A stretch of DNA of 32,443 bases from Kiritimatiellia bacterium. Its GTDB lineage: Bacteria; Verrucomicrobiota; Kiritimatiellia; UBA8416; YA12-FULL-48-11. Where the stretch lies: NCBI GenBank assembly GCA_028716365.1, contig JAQUPZ010000019.1:1-32443 (forward strand). Reading direction: 5' to 3'. Position 1 is the first letter of the stretch, and the number at the start of each line of letters is the position of its first letter. Positions 1-7,456 of the stretch are shown piece by piece. The position numbers were made by a program, and so were the translations under genes. The notes beneath the pieces are model-generated. The model ran no database searches. It was not told where the DNA came from and saw only the letters and a program-made list of their open reading frames with translations.

Positions 1-1209
1 TACAAAGCGACCAGGGTTACTAAATCGCTGTTTTTCCGGTGGCCAGATGAGGTCCTGGTAGATTAAGAACACGATCTTGGTGACAATGCCGCGCCGGGTG
101 AGTTCCGCATCGATAGCGTTAAGGATGTCGACATCGAGGTCGCTCAACCGCGTGTCGCGGCAACGGGGGCACTCACACGTCTTATTCATCGCGTCGTCGG
201 TCCAAACGTGGAGATAGTCCACTTCAGGATGCCTCTGGGCATAGTCGGCCACGCATTTCACCAAACGACGCCGAACTTCCGGGTTACCGTAGCAAAGGTC
301 GGTAAAGGTAGGGCCGCGGCTCAGGTCGCGCTTGCCATTGACCATCGCCAGCATCCACTCCTTGCCCGGCGGTACAGCGGGTCTTGCCCAGTGATCTGAT
401 TCTGACTCCGGCAAACCGAGCACAACGCTGGTCCAGCCGTGTCCGGCCGCATGGTAGAACATCCCCCTCCGCTTGATCTCCCGGATACTCAATTCGTGAT
501 AGGCGCGAATCTCCTCGTCGGAGCGCGGTTCAGGATTCTTCAGACTGGGATACTTCCGATCATAATAATTATTGTAGAGACCTCGAGGCAGAAAGAACTC
601 GTGGAAGAATGTATTCAGCCCGACCTTTGGCGCCCACTCGATCTTGTCCAGCATGTGGTCAAGCGAGTATGCACCGCAGTTGTTGTTACCACGGAACCGG
701 TAGACGGCCTTGTCAACCACGTGCGCCGAGAGATCATTCACAGAACGTGAGGGCACGTAATCACCGTCCTTGCCCGGACGGATCCAGCGGCAGCCGCAGG
801 TTTCGAGGAAACGATACGCGGCGAACAGGACACTTCGCGGATTGGAACCGGCGATAACACCCCTGGAACCACGAACGTCAATATGAATGGCATCGTCACG
901 GCTGGCATCGCGAAGTCCCTCGATCGACAATCCCATTTCGCTCATAAGTCCCAGCTCGATCGCGGCTGATGCCGATGGCAGGTCATTCACAACCGAAGCC
1001 GCCTCGGGGTTGCCGGCCATCTGGCCCAGGTAGCGGACCAGTTCCTTTGCCGCCAGGTCAATCGCCGGGTGTTGACTGCGAATCCGGATCGCCACCGGCT
1101 TCGAGTTTTCCTTGCCAACAGGGTTGTCGGCCCTGGCTATCAAAGGTAAAAAAGCCAAAATCGAAAGTACAATAATGGTTCTTCTTCTGTATTTATACGG
1201 TATCTTCAT
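1..1209 (-). CDS. DUF4838-type exported glycoside hydrolase-like protein (C-terminus cut by window edge)
   Basis: 403 codons are open from the ATG at 1209 to the window edge with no stop, so the C-terminus lies outside. The start has GGAGG at 1216-1220. The N-terminus is a signal peptide (MKIPYKYRRR then a hydrophobic run ending near IARA). An alpha-glucuronidase-like N-terminal domain follows (LAAKELVRYLGQM, then VLFAAYRFLETCGCRWIRPG near residue 140). The barrel part holds HVWTDD (W336-D339) followed by a cysteine cluster C345-x-C347-P-R-C350. This order matches DUF4838 proteins common in Lentisphaerota, Planctomycetota and Bacteroidota; their substrate is generally unknown. It is the third gene of the ROK operon, 53 nt after the GH-D-like gene, so it is probably co-regulated with it. 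Family assignment is fairly sure; enzymatic activity is inferred. Confidence 0.8.
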   Translation of the reverse strand, partial: MKIPYKYRRRTIIVLSILAFLPLIARADNPVGKENSKPVAIRIRSQHPAIDLAAKELVRYLGQMAGNPEAASVVNDLPSASAAIELGLMSEMGLSIEGLRDASRDDAIHIDVRGSRGVIAGSNPRSVLFAAYRFLETCGCRWIRPGKDGDYVPSRSVNDLSAHVVDKAVYRFRGNNNCGAYSLDHMLDKIEWAPKVGLNTFFHEFFLPRGLYNNYYDRKYPSLKNPEPRSDEEIRAYHELSIREIKRRGMFYHAAGHGWTSVVLGLPESESDHWARPAVPPGKEWMLAMVNGKRDLSRGPTFTDLCYGNPEVRRRLVKCVADYAQRHPEVDYLHVWTDDAMNKTCECPRCRDTRLSDLDVDILNAIDAELTRRGIVTKIVFLIYQDLIWPPEKQRFSNPGRFV

Positions 1210-1262
1210 AATGATCCTCCCATACTTTATTCTGATTAAAAGTATTCACAAATTTCCGTTTA

Positions 1263-3404
1263 TCATGGCGTATTCATCACTGGCATGGCTTCGAAGACCA
1301 AGACCTCGAAAGGCTTGAGCGCAAATCGATGTATCTGGCCGGCTGTCACAGAAATCGTCGCCTTGCCGGTATCTTCTTTCCAGGGACTTTTGAGTAAGTA
1401 TTTCTGTGGTGCGTCTTTGGGTAACTCGAAGGCCTGAGCCACGTCGAAATCGAATGATGCCTGTTGATCATTAGAGTTGCGTAGCGTTAGAATTGCCTTG
1501 CGAGGCGTCCACGAGGCAAAACCGTAGACCTCGGCCTTGAGCGGATCGCCGCCGATCCAGTGCGTATCGACCAGTACTTCCTTGTTAGCCCGTGCCCAGC
1601 GAGCCGCTTCGGCCAGGACATCCCAGGTCTCCGGTACCATTCGTTTTGGTTCGATATACAACTCCTGGAGACTGGTACCTGTACCGAAGAAGGAACGAAT
1701 TTCAGCGATCACCTCGGGCGTTTCTGCAGGCAGTATACTGCGAATCCCCTTTTCATTAGGCACCTTCACCTCATTAATGTATATGCCATGGAGCATGAGC
1801 GAGTTGACCGGATACAACGGCGAACGGCGTAACACCCCTTCCAGGATCTTACCGTCGCGATAACTAATCCATTTCTGCCGCATAGAGCCCGTGCCGTCGT
1901 TACCGGTGTCGGACGCCTGACGCCAAATCGAATCGGCAGACAGCAGCCAGAAGGGTGACGGCCAGGAGCCGGTCGACGTATTGACAAACACATCGGGCTT
2001 TAATTCGCGCAACTCGCTGATCAGTCGCAACATGGCATCGACGTCGCTGCCGTATAGTCCGGCTCCGGGCTGATTGTTGCCGGCACCGAAGCCGTCGAAT
2101 TTGAAATAGTCCACGCCGTAGCGACGAATCATGTTTTTGCAGGCCTCTGAAAACCGGGCATAGTAGCGCGGCCCGGCCAACGAAAGGCCCTGCCGGTTCG
2201 TCTCAAAACCGAGCTTTCCTCCTTCTTCTACCCGCGCTTTCTTGCACGGATAACCACCCCAGGGGGAAAGCCAAACGCTAACATGGGCGTTATATTTTGC
2301 CGCCGCTTCCCTGGCGGGAGTAAATCCCTGCGGATATCCTTTATGAAACTGCCAGACGAGTGTTTCGTCGTCCCAGGCATAATCATGAGTGAATGAATCC
2401 ATGATCACGTTACGTTTCTCGACTAACTCGCGACCGAACGCGTGTATGTTCTCCAGCCACATCCGTTCCTGATCCATACGAAACGCATCCCTCTGTTCGC
2501 GTGGTTTCTGCCAGTATAAATCGCCAATCTCTGTTCCATTGTTGTAGTGGAAGAATGGCCGATACGGCACGGGCCTCTCGCGTTCCAGATAGTAGAGGAA
2601 TCCGCGACGGAGTTGTCCTGCCGGCACAACGCCGATCACGGAACTCACGACCAACGGCCGGTCGGACTCCAAACGTACCTGGCAGGGCAACAGGCAGCGG
2701 AATCTGTTCAGACCATCCGCGACCACACTGGCGTCCAACAATTCGCTCTTTGATCGCGGATGCTCACAGGCAAAAAACAGGTTGCCGGCAACCACAGGCG
2801 AACCATCAACGACACCCATCACCTCGGCCTTGGGCGCGGTCAAGTCAAGTACCTCTATCTGGCGGACCTCGGCTGCCGGACCGCGCGATCGGAGTGCAAC
2901 ACGCTGCTGTACGTAGTTCGCTCCATCGCGGAGTACCGCTTGCCAGTCGACTTCCAGATTCCCATCAGTCGAACGAAGCGTGGCCGATATCTGCTGGCCC
3001 GCAAACTGATCACCTGCGTGGAGTGACCGCCGAACCGGTTCCACCCGCCGGATCTCAGGTTTGTCGATAAGCCTCAGATCCGATGCCTTGACCGTTTTCA
3101 GTTGAGGCGAAGGGGAATCGTCCAGGATAATCGTAAAGCACTCCGTCTTTTTCAGTACAACCGTAACATCTGAGAGCTTGTCCACAAGACTTATGGGTAT
3201 AAACCGTTCACCAGCAATCTGCCAAGTGAGTGCGATTGCCTGATTCTCCAGACTTACGGTTGAACCATCGATTTTCGCTTTGGCTTCACCCGGATTTGGA
3301 CCAGGAAAGTCAAGACCCCACGTCAGTCCGACTACACAGATCAACATAATTACGGCAAGGATTATGGTACAGCCAACAGGTACATGGATTTTTGTTCGAC
3401 TCAT
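1263..3404 (-). CDS. Exported clan GH-D-like glycosidase (alpha-galactosidase/GH36-like)
   Basis: 713 aa. The ATG at 3404 is chosen because AAAGGAG lies 7-8 nt upstream; an in-frame upstream start at 3446 would overlap the regulator's stop. One hydrophobic N-terminal segment (about residues 8-30) is a signal peptide or anchor. Residues about 40-270 look like a beta-sandwich domain and the rest like a (beta/alpha)8 barrel. The barrel has VDYFKFDGFG with the aspartate near residue 437, where GH27/GH36 enzymes carry the nucleophile in K-x-D, and WRQASD near 495-499, a candidate acid/base aspartate. VSVWLSPWGGYP near 375-386 also fits. A C-terminal beta domain closes the protein. Database relatives are often labelled alpha-galactosidase or, misleadingly, enterotoxin. 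It sits 38 nt after the ROK regulator, which probably controls it. Galactosidase specificity is inferred only from the clan. Confidence 0.75.
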   Translation of the reverse strand: MSRTKIHVPVGCTIILAVIMLICVVGLTWGLDFPGPNPGEAKAKIDGSTVSLENQAIALTWQIAGERFIPISLVDKLSDVTVVLKKTECFTIILDDSPSPQLKTVKASDLRLIDKPEIRRVEPVRRSLHAGDQFAGQQISATLRSTDGNLEVDWQAVLRDGANYVQQRVALRSRGPAAEVRQIEVLDLTAPKAEVMGVVDGSPVVAGNLFFACEHPRSKSELLDASVVADGLNRFRCLLPCQVRLESDRPLVVSSVIGVVPAGQLRRGFLYYLERERPVPYRPFFHYNNGTEIGDLYWQKPREQRDAFRMDQERMWLENIHAFGRELVEKRNVIMDSFTHDYAWDDETLVWQFHKGYPQGFTPAREAAAKYNAHVSVWLSPWGGYPCKKARVEEGGKLGFETNRQGLSLAGPRYYARFSEACKNMIRRYGVDYFKFDGFGAGNNQPGAGLYGSDVDAMLRLISELRELKPDVFVNTSTGSWPSPFWLLSADSIWRQASDTGNDGTGSMRQKWISYRDGKILEGVLRRSPLYPVNSLMLHGIYINEVKVPNEKGIRSILPAETPEVIAEIRSFFGTGTSLQELYIEPKRMVPETWDVLAEAARWARANKEVLVDTHWIGGDPLKAEVYGFASWTPRKAILTLRNSNDQQASFDFDVAQAFELPKDAPQKYLLKSPWKEDTGKATISVTAGQIHRFALKPFEVLVFEAMPVMNTP

Positions 3405-3442
3405 AGTGGGCTCCTTTACGGTTATTGTGTTCGCATTACAGA

Positions 3443-4762
3443 TCAAGGCTTTGAATCAACGTTGTGTTCGTTCCAGATCCGAGAATTGCAGGGCGATCCG
3501 AATGTTTCGTGCAGGACCGTGGCAATAGCACCGCGAACCATATCATCAGGAGAACTGTCAGCACATACGATTTGAACCTCTGCGGCTTGCCTTTCCAAGG
3601 CGCGGCGCTTGACCACACCCGAAACGGAAATGAGCAGTAGATCACCCGCGCCGGCCAATTCGCCTCCGATAACGATCAAGGCCGGATTAAGCAGATTTAC
3701 CAAGTTGGCTATTCCAATCCCGAGCACATTACCTGTCTCTTCCAGGATACCGCAGGCGGTACGATCCCCCGCAACGGCTGTATCAATAATGCGCCGGACA
3801 GTAGGGGTGGCGGTCTCTTTCAGTCCTTCAAATATTGCTGAGACGCATCCGGCTTGTCGCAGTTCCTGCGACTTACGAACTATTTCCTTTCCTGATATAT
3901 ACGTCTCGATACAGCCGGAACTGCCACAGCGACATACGCGACCATTCTTCTCAATGGTCATATGACCAAATTCGCCGGCATTGCCGCCTGTGCCGCGATA
4001 AATCTGTCCATCTACCAGCATACCCGCACCAACGCCATGCATCTCCACCGAGATGTAAAGCATATCGCCTATACCGCGGTTACGCCCGAACCAGTGTTCG
4101 CCAAGAGTACGCATATTGGACTGATAATCTAAAAAGATCGGTGCAGACGTTGCTGCACGCAGTTCCGAAACGAGCGGGAATCCACGCCACCAGTCAACAT
4201 CTCTATAATGCGCACAAAATTCCAATTTGCCCTGGCGGCGGTCGAGCATTCCCGGAGCGGTCACACCTACGCCGAGAAGAGGATGCGAAGACGTGATCTT
4301 CGCCCCTGTGAGTACTTCACGCAAAAGGGACACAGCCGTGTCCGCAAACACTTCGGCTCCCGCATCTGTCCCAAAACTTCGTTCTGCCCGTGTCACTAAA
4401 TTGCCGGCGAGATCCGCAACAGCCGCGATCATCTTTCCCACTCCTACAGTCAAACCAGCTACATAGGCTGACTGGGGAACGATGTCCCAGAGGATTGATG
4501 GCCGACCATTGTTAGATTTGTTCTGCCCTGCTTGAGTGATCCATCCGGTGTTCGCCATTCTCACGACCAGCCGTGCACAGGTTGGCTTAGTAAGTTGCAA
4601 GGCATCCGCCACTTCGTTTGGCGATGTTGGCCCCCTGTGCCGCAACAACCGGACAAGTGCAAACTCCGTGGCAGAAAGCCCCAGGAGTTTGGGGTTACGT
4701 GTTACATGTCTGATCGAACGTGAACTTTTGGATACAGCATCATTGGTGTCTATTTGTATCAT
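3443..4762 (-). CDS. ROK-family (NagC/XylR-type) transcriptional regulator
   Basis: 439 aa, a typical length for ROK repressors. Residues about 25-85 form a winged helix-turn-helix (TEFALVRLLRHRG, then TSPNEVADALQLTKPTCARLV). The rest is a ROK sugar-binding domain. The ROK signature with its zinc site is clear near residue 270-290: GEFGHMTIE, then CRCGSSGCIETY (C-x-CG-x2-GC-x-E). The normal kinase-active END/DNDA element is replaced by LDYQSNMRTLGE, which fits a regulator rather than a sugar kinase. It is the first gene of the operon with the GH-D-like and DUF4838 genes and probably senses a sugar or sugar phosphate released by them. No clear Shine-Dalgarno precedes the ATG at 4762. A TTGTATCAT box overlaps the start codon, suggesting autoregulation. 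Effector unknown. Confidence 0.9.
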   Translation of the reverse strand: MIQIDTNDAVSKSSRSIRHVTRNPKLLGLSATEFALVRLLRHRGPTSPNEVADALQLTKPTCARLVVRMANTGWITQAGQNKSNNGRPSILWDIVPQSAYVAGLTVGVGKMIAAVADLAGNLVTRAERSFGTDAGAEVFADTAVSLLREVLTGAKITSSHPLLGVGVTAPGMLDRRQGKLEFCAHYRDVDWWRGFPLVSELRAATSAPIFLDYQSNMRTLGEHWFGRNRGIGDMLYISVEMHGVGAGMLVDGQIYRGTGGNAGEFGHMTIEKNGRVCRCGSSGCIETYISGKEIVRKSQELRQAGCVSAIFEGLKETATPTVRRIIDTAVAGDRTACGILEETGNVLGIGIANLVNLLNPALIVIGGELAGAGDLLLISVSGVVKRRALERQAAEVQIVCADSSPDDMVRGAIATVLHETFGSPCNSRIWNEHNVDSKP

Positions 4763-4906
4763 ATTGAGAATAATACGTGATTATTGCTCCCCTTGTCAAG
4801 CAAGTTTATATCAAAATGATACTAACTATTTATAGGGCCTTTTCGCATTATCCACCTGTAAATCTACAGAGATTATCATTAGGAAAACTTTATTTGATAC
4901 AATTCA
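4754..4906. promoter_or_regulatory. Candidate operator region with repeated GTATCA/TGATAC boxes
   Basis: The AT-rich gap between the ROK gene and the deacetylase (4763-5084) holds no convincing gene. It contains TTGTATCATATTGA at 4754-4767, overlapping the ROK start codon; a short perfect palindrome TATCA-AAA-TGATA at 4809-4821; and an opposite-strand copy TTTGATACAA at 4893-4902. Looser TATCAT boxes occur near 4874 and 4921. Repeated inverted boxes between a regulator and a divergent gene are where a self-regulating repressor would bind. Box recognition is by eye and AT-rich sequence gives chance matches. Confidence 0.4.
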
Positions 4907-5084
4907 TGTTTTCTATCTTTATCATAGACAGGATTGTCAGGACATTCTTGGATTATTATCCGTCTGCCGCAGATGTAGAAAAGTTGATTGTCAGCCTGTT
5001 GTGTTGTGGTTATGGTTTGTTCCTATGACAACAAAGCAGGTTTTGAAAACCAAAAACCATCTGACCAACAAGATGGAGGATACT

Positions 5085-5849
5085 ATGATCCGACAATTCA
5101 CCCCCTGCTGGCCAGACAACTGTCTTGCGGCCGTTTCTCTCACGTTTGACGACGGCCCGCCATCACAGCTAAAATGCGCGGTACCGATACTCAACAATGC
5201 GGATTTACAGGCAACTTTTTACCTCTGTCCGCGTGGTAACGACTTTATGGAGAAACTCATGCCATGGCGTGACGTGGCAAAAGCTCGCCATGAGATCGGC
5301 AACCACACCGTCACTCATCCTAATTCACGGGCCTTTCGGAACGATCCTGCTATACCGGGTCTGGAAGGCATGACACTGGCCGATATCGAAAAAGATATTG
5401 TCGAGTCCAAATGCCGGCTGCAACAACTCGTACCGGAGCAGAAGGAGATGTCGTTCTGTTATCCATGCTACATGGAACATGTGGGCTGCGGGCCTACGCG
5501 TCAGAGTTATGTACCCGTGGTAGCGCGACACCACATCGCCGGTAGAGGCAAGGGCGAGTTCCCGTTTCCAAATCCTCCCGCAACGGTGGACCTGCATTAC
5601 GCGTGGTCATGGCCAGCTGAGCGAATGTCCGGGTCACAAATGATCGGATTAGCGGAAGCGTGTGTTGCCAAAAATTGCTGGGGCATTTTTACATTTCACG
5701 GTATTAACGAGGGCAGACTAAGCGTTACCGAGAGCGACTTCCGCGACCTGGTCAATTACCTGACTATCAACCATGCCCGCATCTGGACCGTACCGGTGGT
5801 AAAGGTGGCACAGCGGATCCTTGAATGGCGCAAAGAGAACGGCCTTTAG
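5085..5849 (+). CDS. Polysaccharide deacetylase (NodB fold, CE4-like)
   Basis: 254 aa from the ATG at 5085, chosen for GGAGG at 5075-5079. Two NodB motifs are clear: TFDDGPP with D22-D23 (catalytic base and metal aspartates) and the metal-binding H74-x3-H78 in GNHTVTHPNSR. The usual R-x-P-Y motif appears as the variant CYPCY near residue 127, so activity may differ from classical CE4 enzymes. GIFTFHGI near 205 supplies the late LxH-like motif. There is no signal peptide, so the enzyme is probably cytoplasmic and would act on imported, N- or O-acetylated sugars or oligosaccharides. It is divergent from the ROK operon and could share its operator region; it converges with the gene at 5916. Fold assignment is sure; substrate is unknown. 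Confidence 0.85.
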   Translation: MIRQFTPCWPDNCLAAVSLTFDDGPPSQLKCAVPILNNADLQATFYLCPRGNDFMEKLMPWRDVAKARHEIGNHTVTHPNSRAFRNDPAIPGLEGMTLADIEKDIVESKCRLQQLVPEQKEMSFCYPCYMEHVGCGPTRQSYVPVVARHHIAGRGKGEFPFPNPPATVDLHYAWSWPAERMSGSQMIGLAEACVAKNCWGIFTFHGINEGRLSVTESDFRDLVNYLTINHARIWTVPVVKVAQRILEWRKENGL

Positions 5850-5862
5850 TCTTTTAGTGTCA

Positions 5863-5892
5863 GGCCCTGACGTGGCCGGCCCTGACGTGGCC
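5863..5892. repeat. Perfect 15-bp tandem duplication between convergent genes
   Basis: GGCCCTGACGTGGCC occurs twice back to back (5863-5877 and 5878-5892) in the short space between the deacetylase stop and the convergent gene at 5916. The left edge also forms GTCAGGCCCTGAC, a near palindrome (5859-5872). It begins with TAGTGTCAG, the same letters that open the longer repeats at 13398, 13472 and 14405. It could act as a transcription barrier, but no U-tract is present. Confidence 0.5.
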
Positions 5893-5915
5893 CAGAACAT
5901 GTAGAATGTCCGTTT

Positions 5916-6959
5916 TCATTTGGAAACATTGACCCCCGGTTTGGCTTTTGATCCACCGAACATCTGCATCGCCATCTTCATCCCCATCTCCTGCATAGCC
6001 ATCTGCTGCTTCTGGTTCTGCCTGAATTGCTCCAGTTGCACGGGAGTGAGAACGGCGCTGGCCCGTGCCAGATACTTCTCCTGCAGCCTTGCAAGTTCCG
6101 CCATATGCTGCGCCATGACTTCCTCACTGAATATGGAAGGATCAAAATTCTCCTGCTTGTCCATTTTTACGCTAAACGGAAACTTCGTCCGTTCTTCATA
6201 CATTGACCTTATCAACTGGTGTTCCGCCTCCTCGTTCAGTTGGTCGCCCGCGGATAATGTCTGTTTGAAGAGATTCACCTGCATCCGCTCCGGCTGGGTG
6301 TTTTCGTACTCCTTGTAGACCTGGAAATTGTCCTCGCCCAGCATTTCCTTGATCTTCTTGTCATGTTCTTCCGACAGCTTCGTGATTTCCTGGGCCTTTT
6401 TCTTCCTCTCTTCGGGCGTGATAGACGCGTTCATCAATTCCAGGCCTGCATCCATTAATCCCATCTGCTTGTCGCCCAGGAGCTCCTTGAACTTGTCAAG
6501 TTCTTCAGGAGGAAGTGAAAGGAACTTAAAGAGGGAGCCGTACGAAATATCCATTGTCGCTTTCTGCTGGGCCCGGATGACTTGTTTCATGCCGGGAGCC
6601 TTCATCATCGCCGCTATTGTCGGCATGGATAAAGCGTTGGTTGGAACCGTTGCGGCGGCCGTCTTTGCCACGGATACATTCTGATTCGATGCGCTTGCGG
6701 TAGCCTGCAAGGATCCTATCTGGGATTTTAAGTCCAGTATCTTCTTTTCGTAGGCGGCTTTGTCTTTCCCCGAAAGCGCCTTGTCCGGTCCCGCTTTCAA
6801 GGATTTGCCGGCGTCCGCAGGCCGTGCGGATCCTGAATCGGCATTTGTTGCCATCCTTTTGTCCTTGAGACTCTGGATCTGCCGGTACTGTAAAATGCCG
6901 ACAATGATCAATGCCAAGGCGACCAAACCGAGTCCTGCAATCATCGTGTTTTTCTGCAT
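5916..6959 (-). CDS. Membrane-anchored coiled-coil protein with LTPxQ (Spy/CpxP-like) motifs
   Basis: 347 aa. The ATG at 6959 is preceded by GGGAGGAACAACA; an in-frame ATG 18 nt upstream lacks such a site. Residues about 6-25 are a transmembrane anchor (MIAGLGLVALALIIVGILQY). A charged, coiled-coil-prone and Ala/Gly/Lys-rich linker follows to about residue 110. The remainder is highly helical, with two related stretches, LSLPPEELDKFKELL near 150 and VLTPVQLEQFRQNQ near 315. These recall the LTxxQ repeats of Spy/CpxP periplasmic proteins, where they form a helical chaperone-like cradle. The C-terminus is Met/Gln-rich (KQQMAMQEMGMKMAMQMF). It is probably a periplasmic, inner-membrane-tethered helical protein. 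It converges on the deacetylase and stands alone. Function unknown; the Spy link is a motif-level inference. Confidence 0.6.
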   Translation of the reverse strand: MQKNTMIAGLGLVALALIIVGILQYRQIQSLKDKRMATNADSGSARPADAGKSLKAGPDKALSGKDKAAYEKKILDLKSQIGSLQATASASNQNVSVAKTAAATVPTNALSMPTIAAMMKAPGMKQVIRAQQKATMDISYGSLFKFLSLPPEELDKFKELLGDKQMGLMDAGLELMNASITPEERKKKAQEITKLSEEHDKKIKEMLGEDNFQVYKEYENTQPERMQVNLFKQTLSAGDQLNEEAEHQLIRSMYEERTKFPFSVKMDKQENFDPSIFSEEVMAQHMAELARLQEKYLARASAVLTPVQLEQFRQNQKQQMAMQEMGMKMAMQMFGGSKAKPGVNVSK

Positions 6960-7456
6960 TGTTGTTCCTCCCGGCATCAGGGCGTTACCGCCTTACATGC
7001 CTCTCTTCTGCCGGCATAATACCCGATCATGCCGCAAAAGAAAGCCTGAAAAGGACTTTTGCCATCCGCTTATAAGAAATTGCTTTTGTGACATAGCCGC
7101 AAACCATAACCATCTTTGCGCTATTTTGACGTTTAGAAACTACCTGAGCGACATTCAGGGTGTAACCGGTTCAACGTGAAAATTTCCAGATTGTCTATGG
7201 CATGTGCTTTAATGAAGCTCTGCGGGCTAACGTGTCCGCCGTAGCTCCTTGAGCGAAGGCTGGAAGCCCGCAGTTTCTTCGCGAAATCCGGCGTAGCCCC
7301 GACTCTCCAAGAGGTCGGGGCATTCATCCCACGGAATCCAAGTCCGGGGTCTCCTGCGAAGACGGATGAACAATAAGGAATCGGTCTTGACTATGGGATC
7401 CTTCTCTATAAGGTTACTTTCTTTCCAAAAGTATGGAAATTCACGGAGGAATCTGT
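6960..7456. other. Intergenic region with nested hairpin repeats, no convincing gene
   Basis: About 500 nt between divergent genes. A nested hairpin has an outer 9-bp stem CTGCGGGCT (7220-7228) / AGCCCGCAG (7265-7273) enclosing an imperfect inner stem TCCGCCGTAGCTC / GAGCGAAGGCTGGA. A second hairpin lies at 7297-7320 (CCCCGAC / GTCGGGG with a short inner TCT/AGA pairing). The short minus-strand frame across them (7133-7327) is rich in Arg/Ser and reads as repeat, not protein. The fucosidase promoter should lie in the last 100 nt. TTGACT at 7387 and TATAAG at 7407 are only 14 nt apart, too close for a normal sigma-70 pair. Confidence 0.6.
7220..7320. repeat. Nested extragenic hairpins (REP-like)
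   Basis: Two adjacent stem-loops: 7220-7273, with a perfect 9-bp outer stem and an imperfect inner stem, and 7297-7320, with a 7-bp GC-rich perfect outer stem. Neither has a U-tract. The arrangement (GC-rich stems, intergenic, no ORF) is that of dispersed extragenic palindromic repeats. No second copy was found in this window. Confidence 0.5.

Noticed and set aside
4777..5028. 83-codon plus-strand frame upstream of the deacetylase
   Set aside because: AT-rich intergenic text, no ribosome-binding site, and it covers the candidate operator boxes.
7133..7327. 64-codon minus-strand frame
   Set aside because: Lies across the nested hairpins; its Arg/Ser-rich translation follows from the repeat.
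7387..7412. TTGACT and TATAAG as a promoter for the fucosidase
   Set aside because: The spacer is only 14 nt, too short for a sigma-70 promoter.
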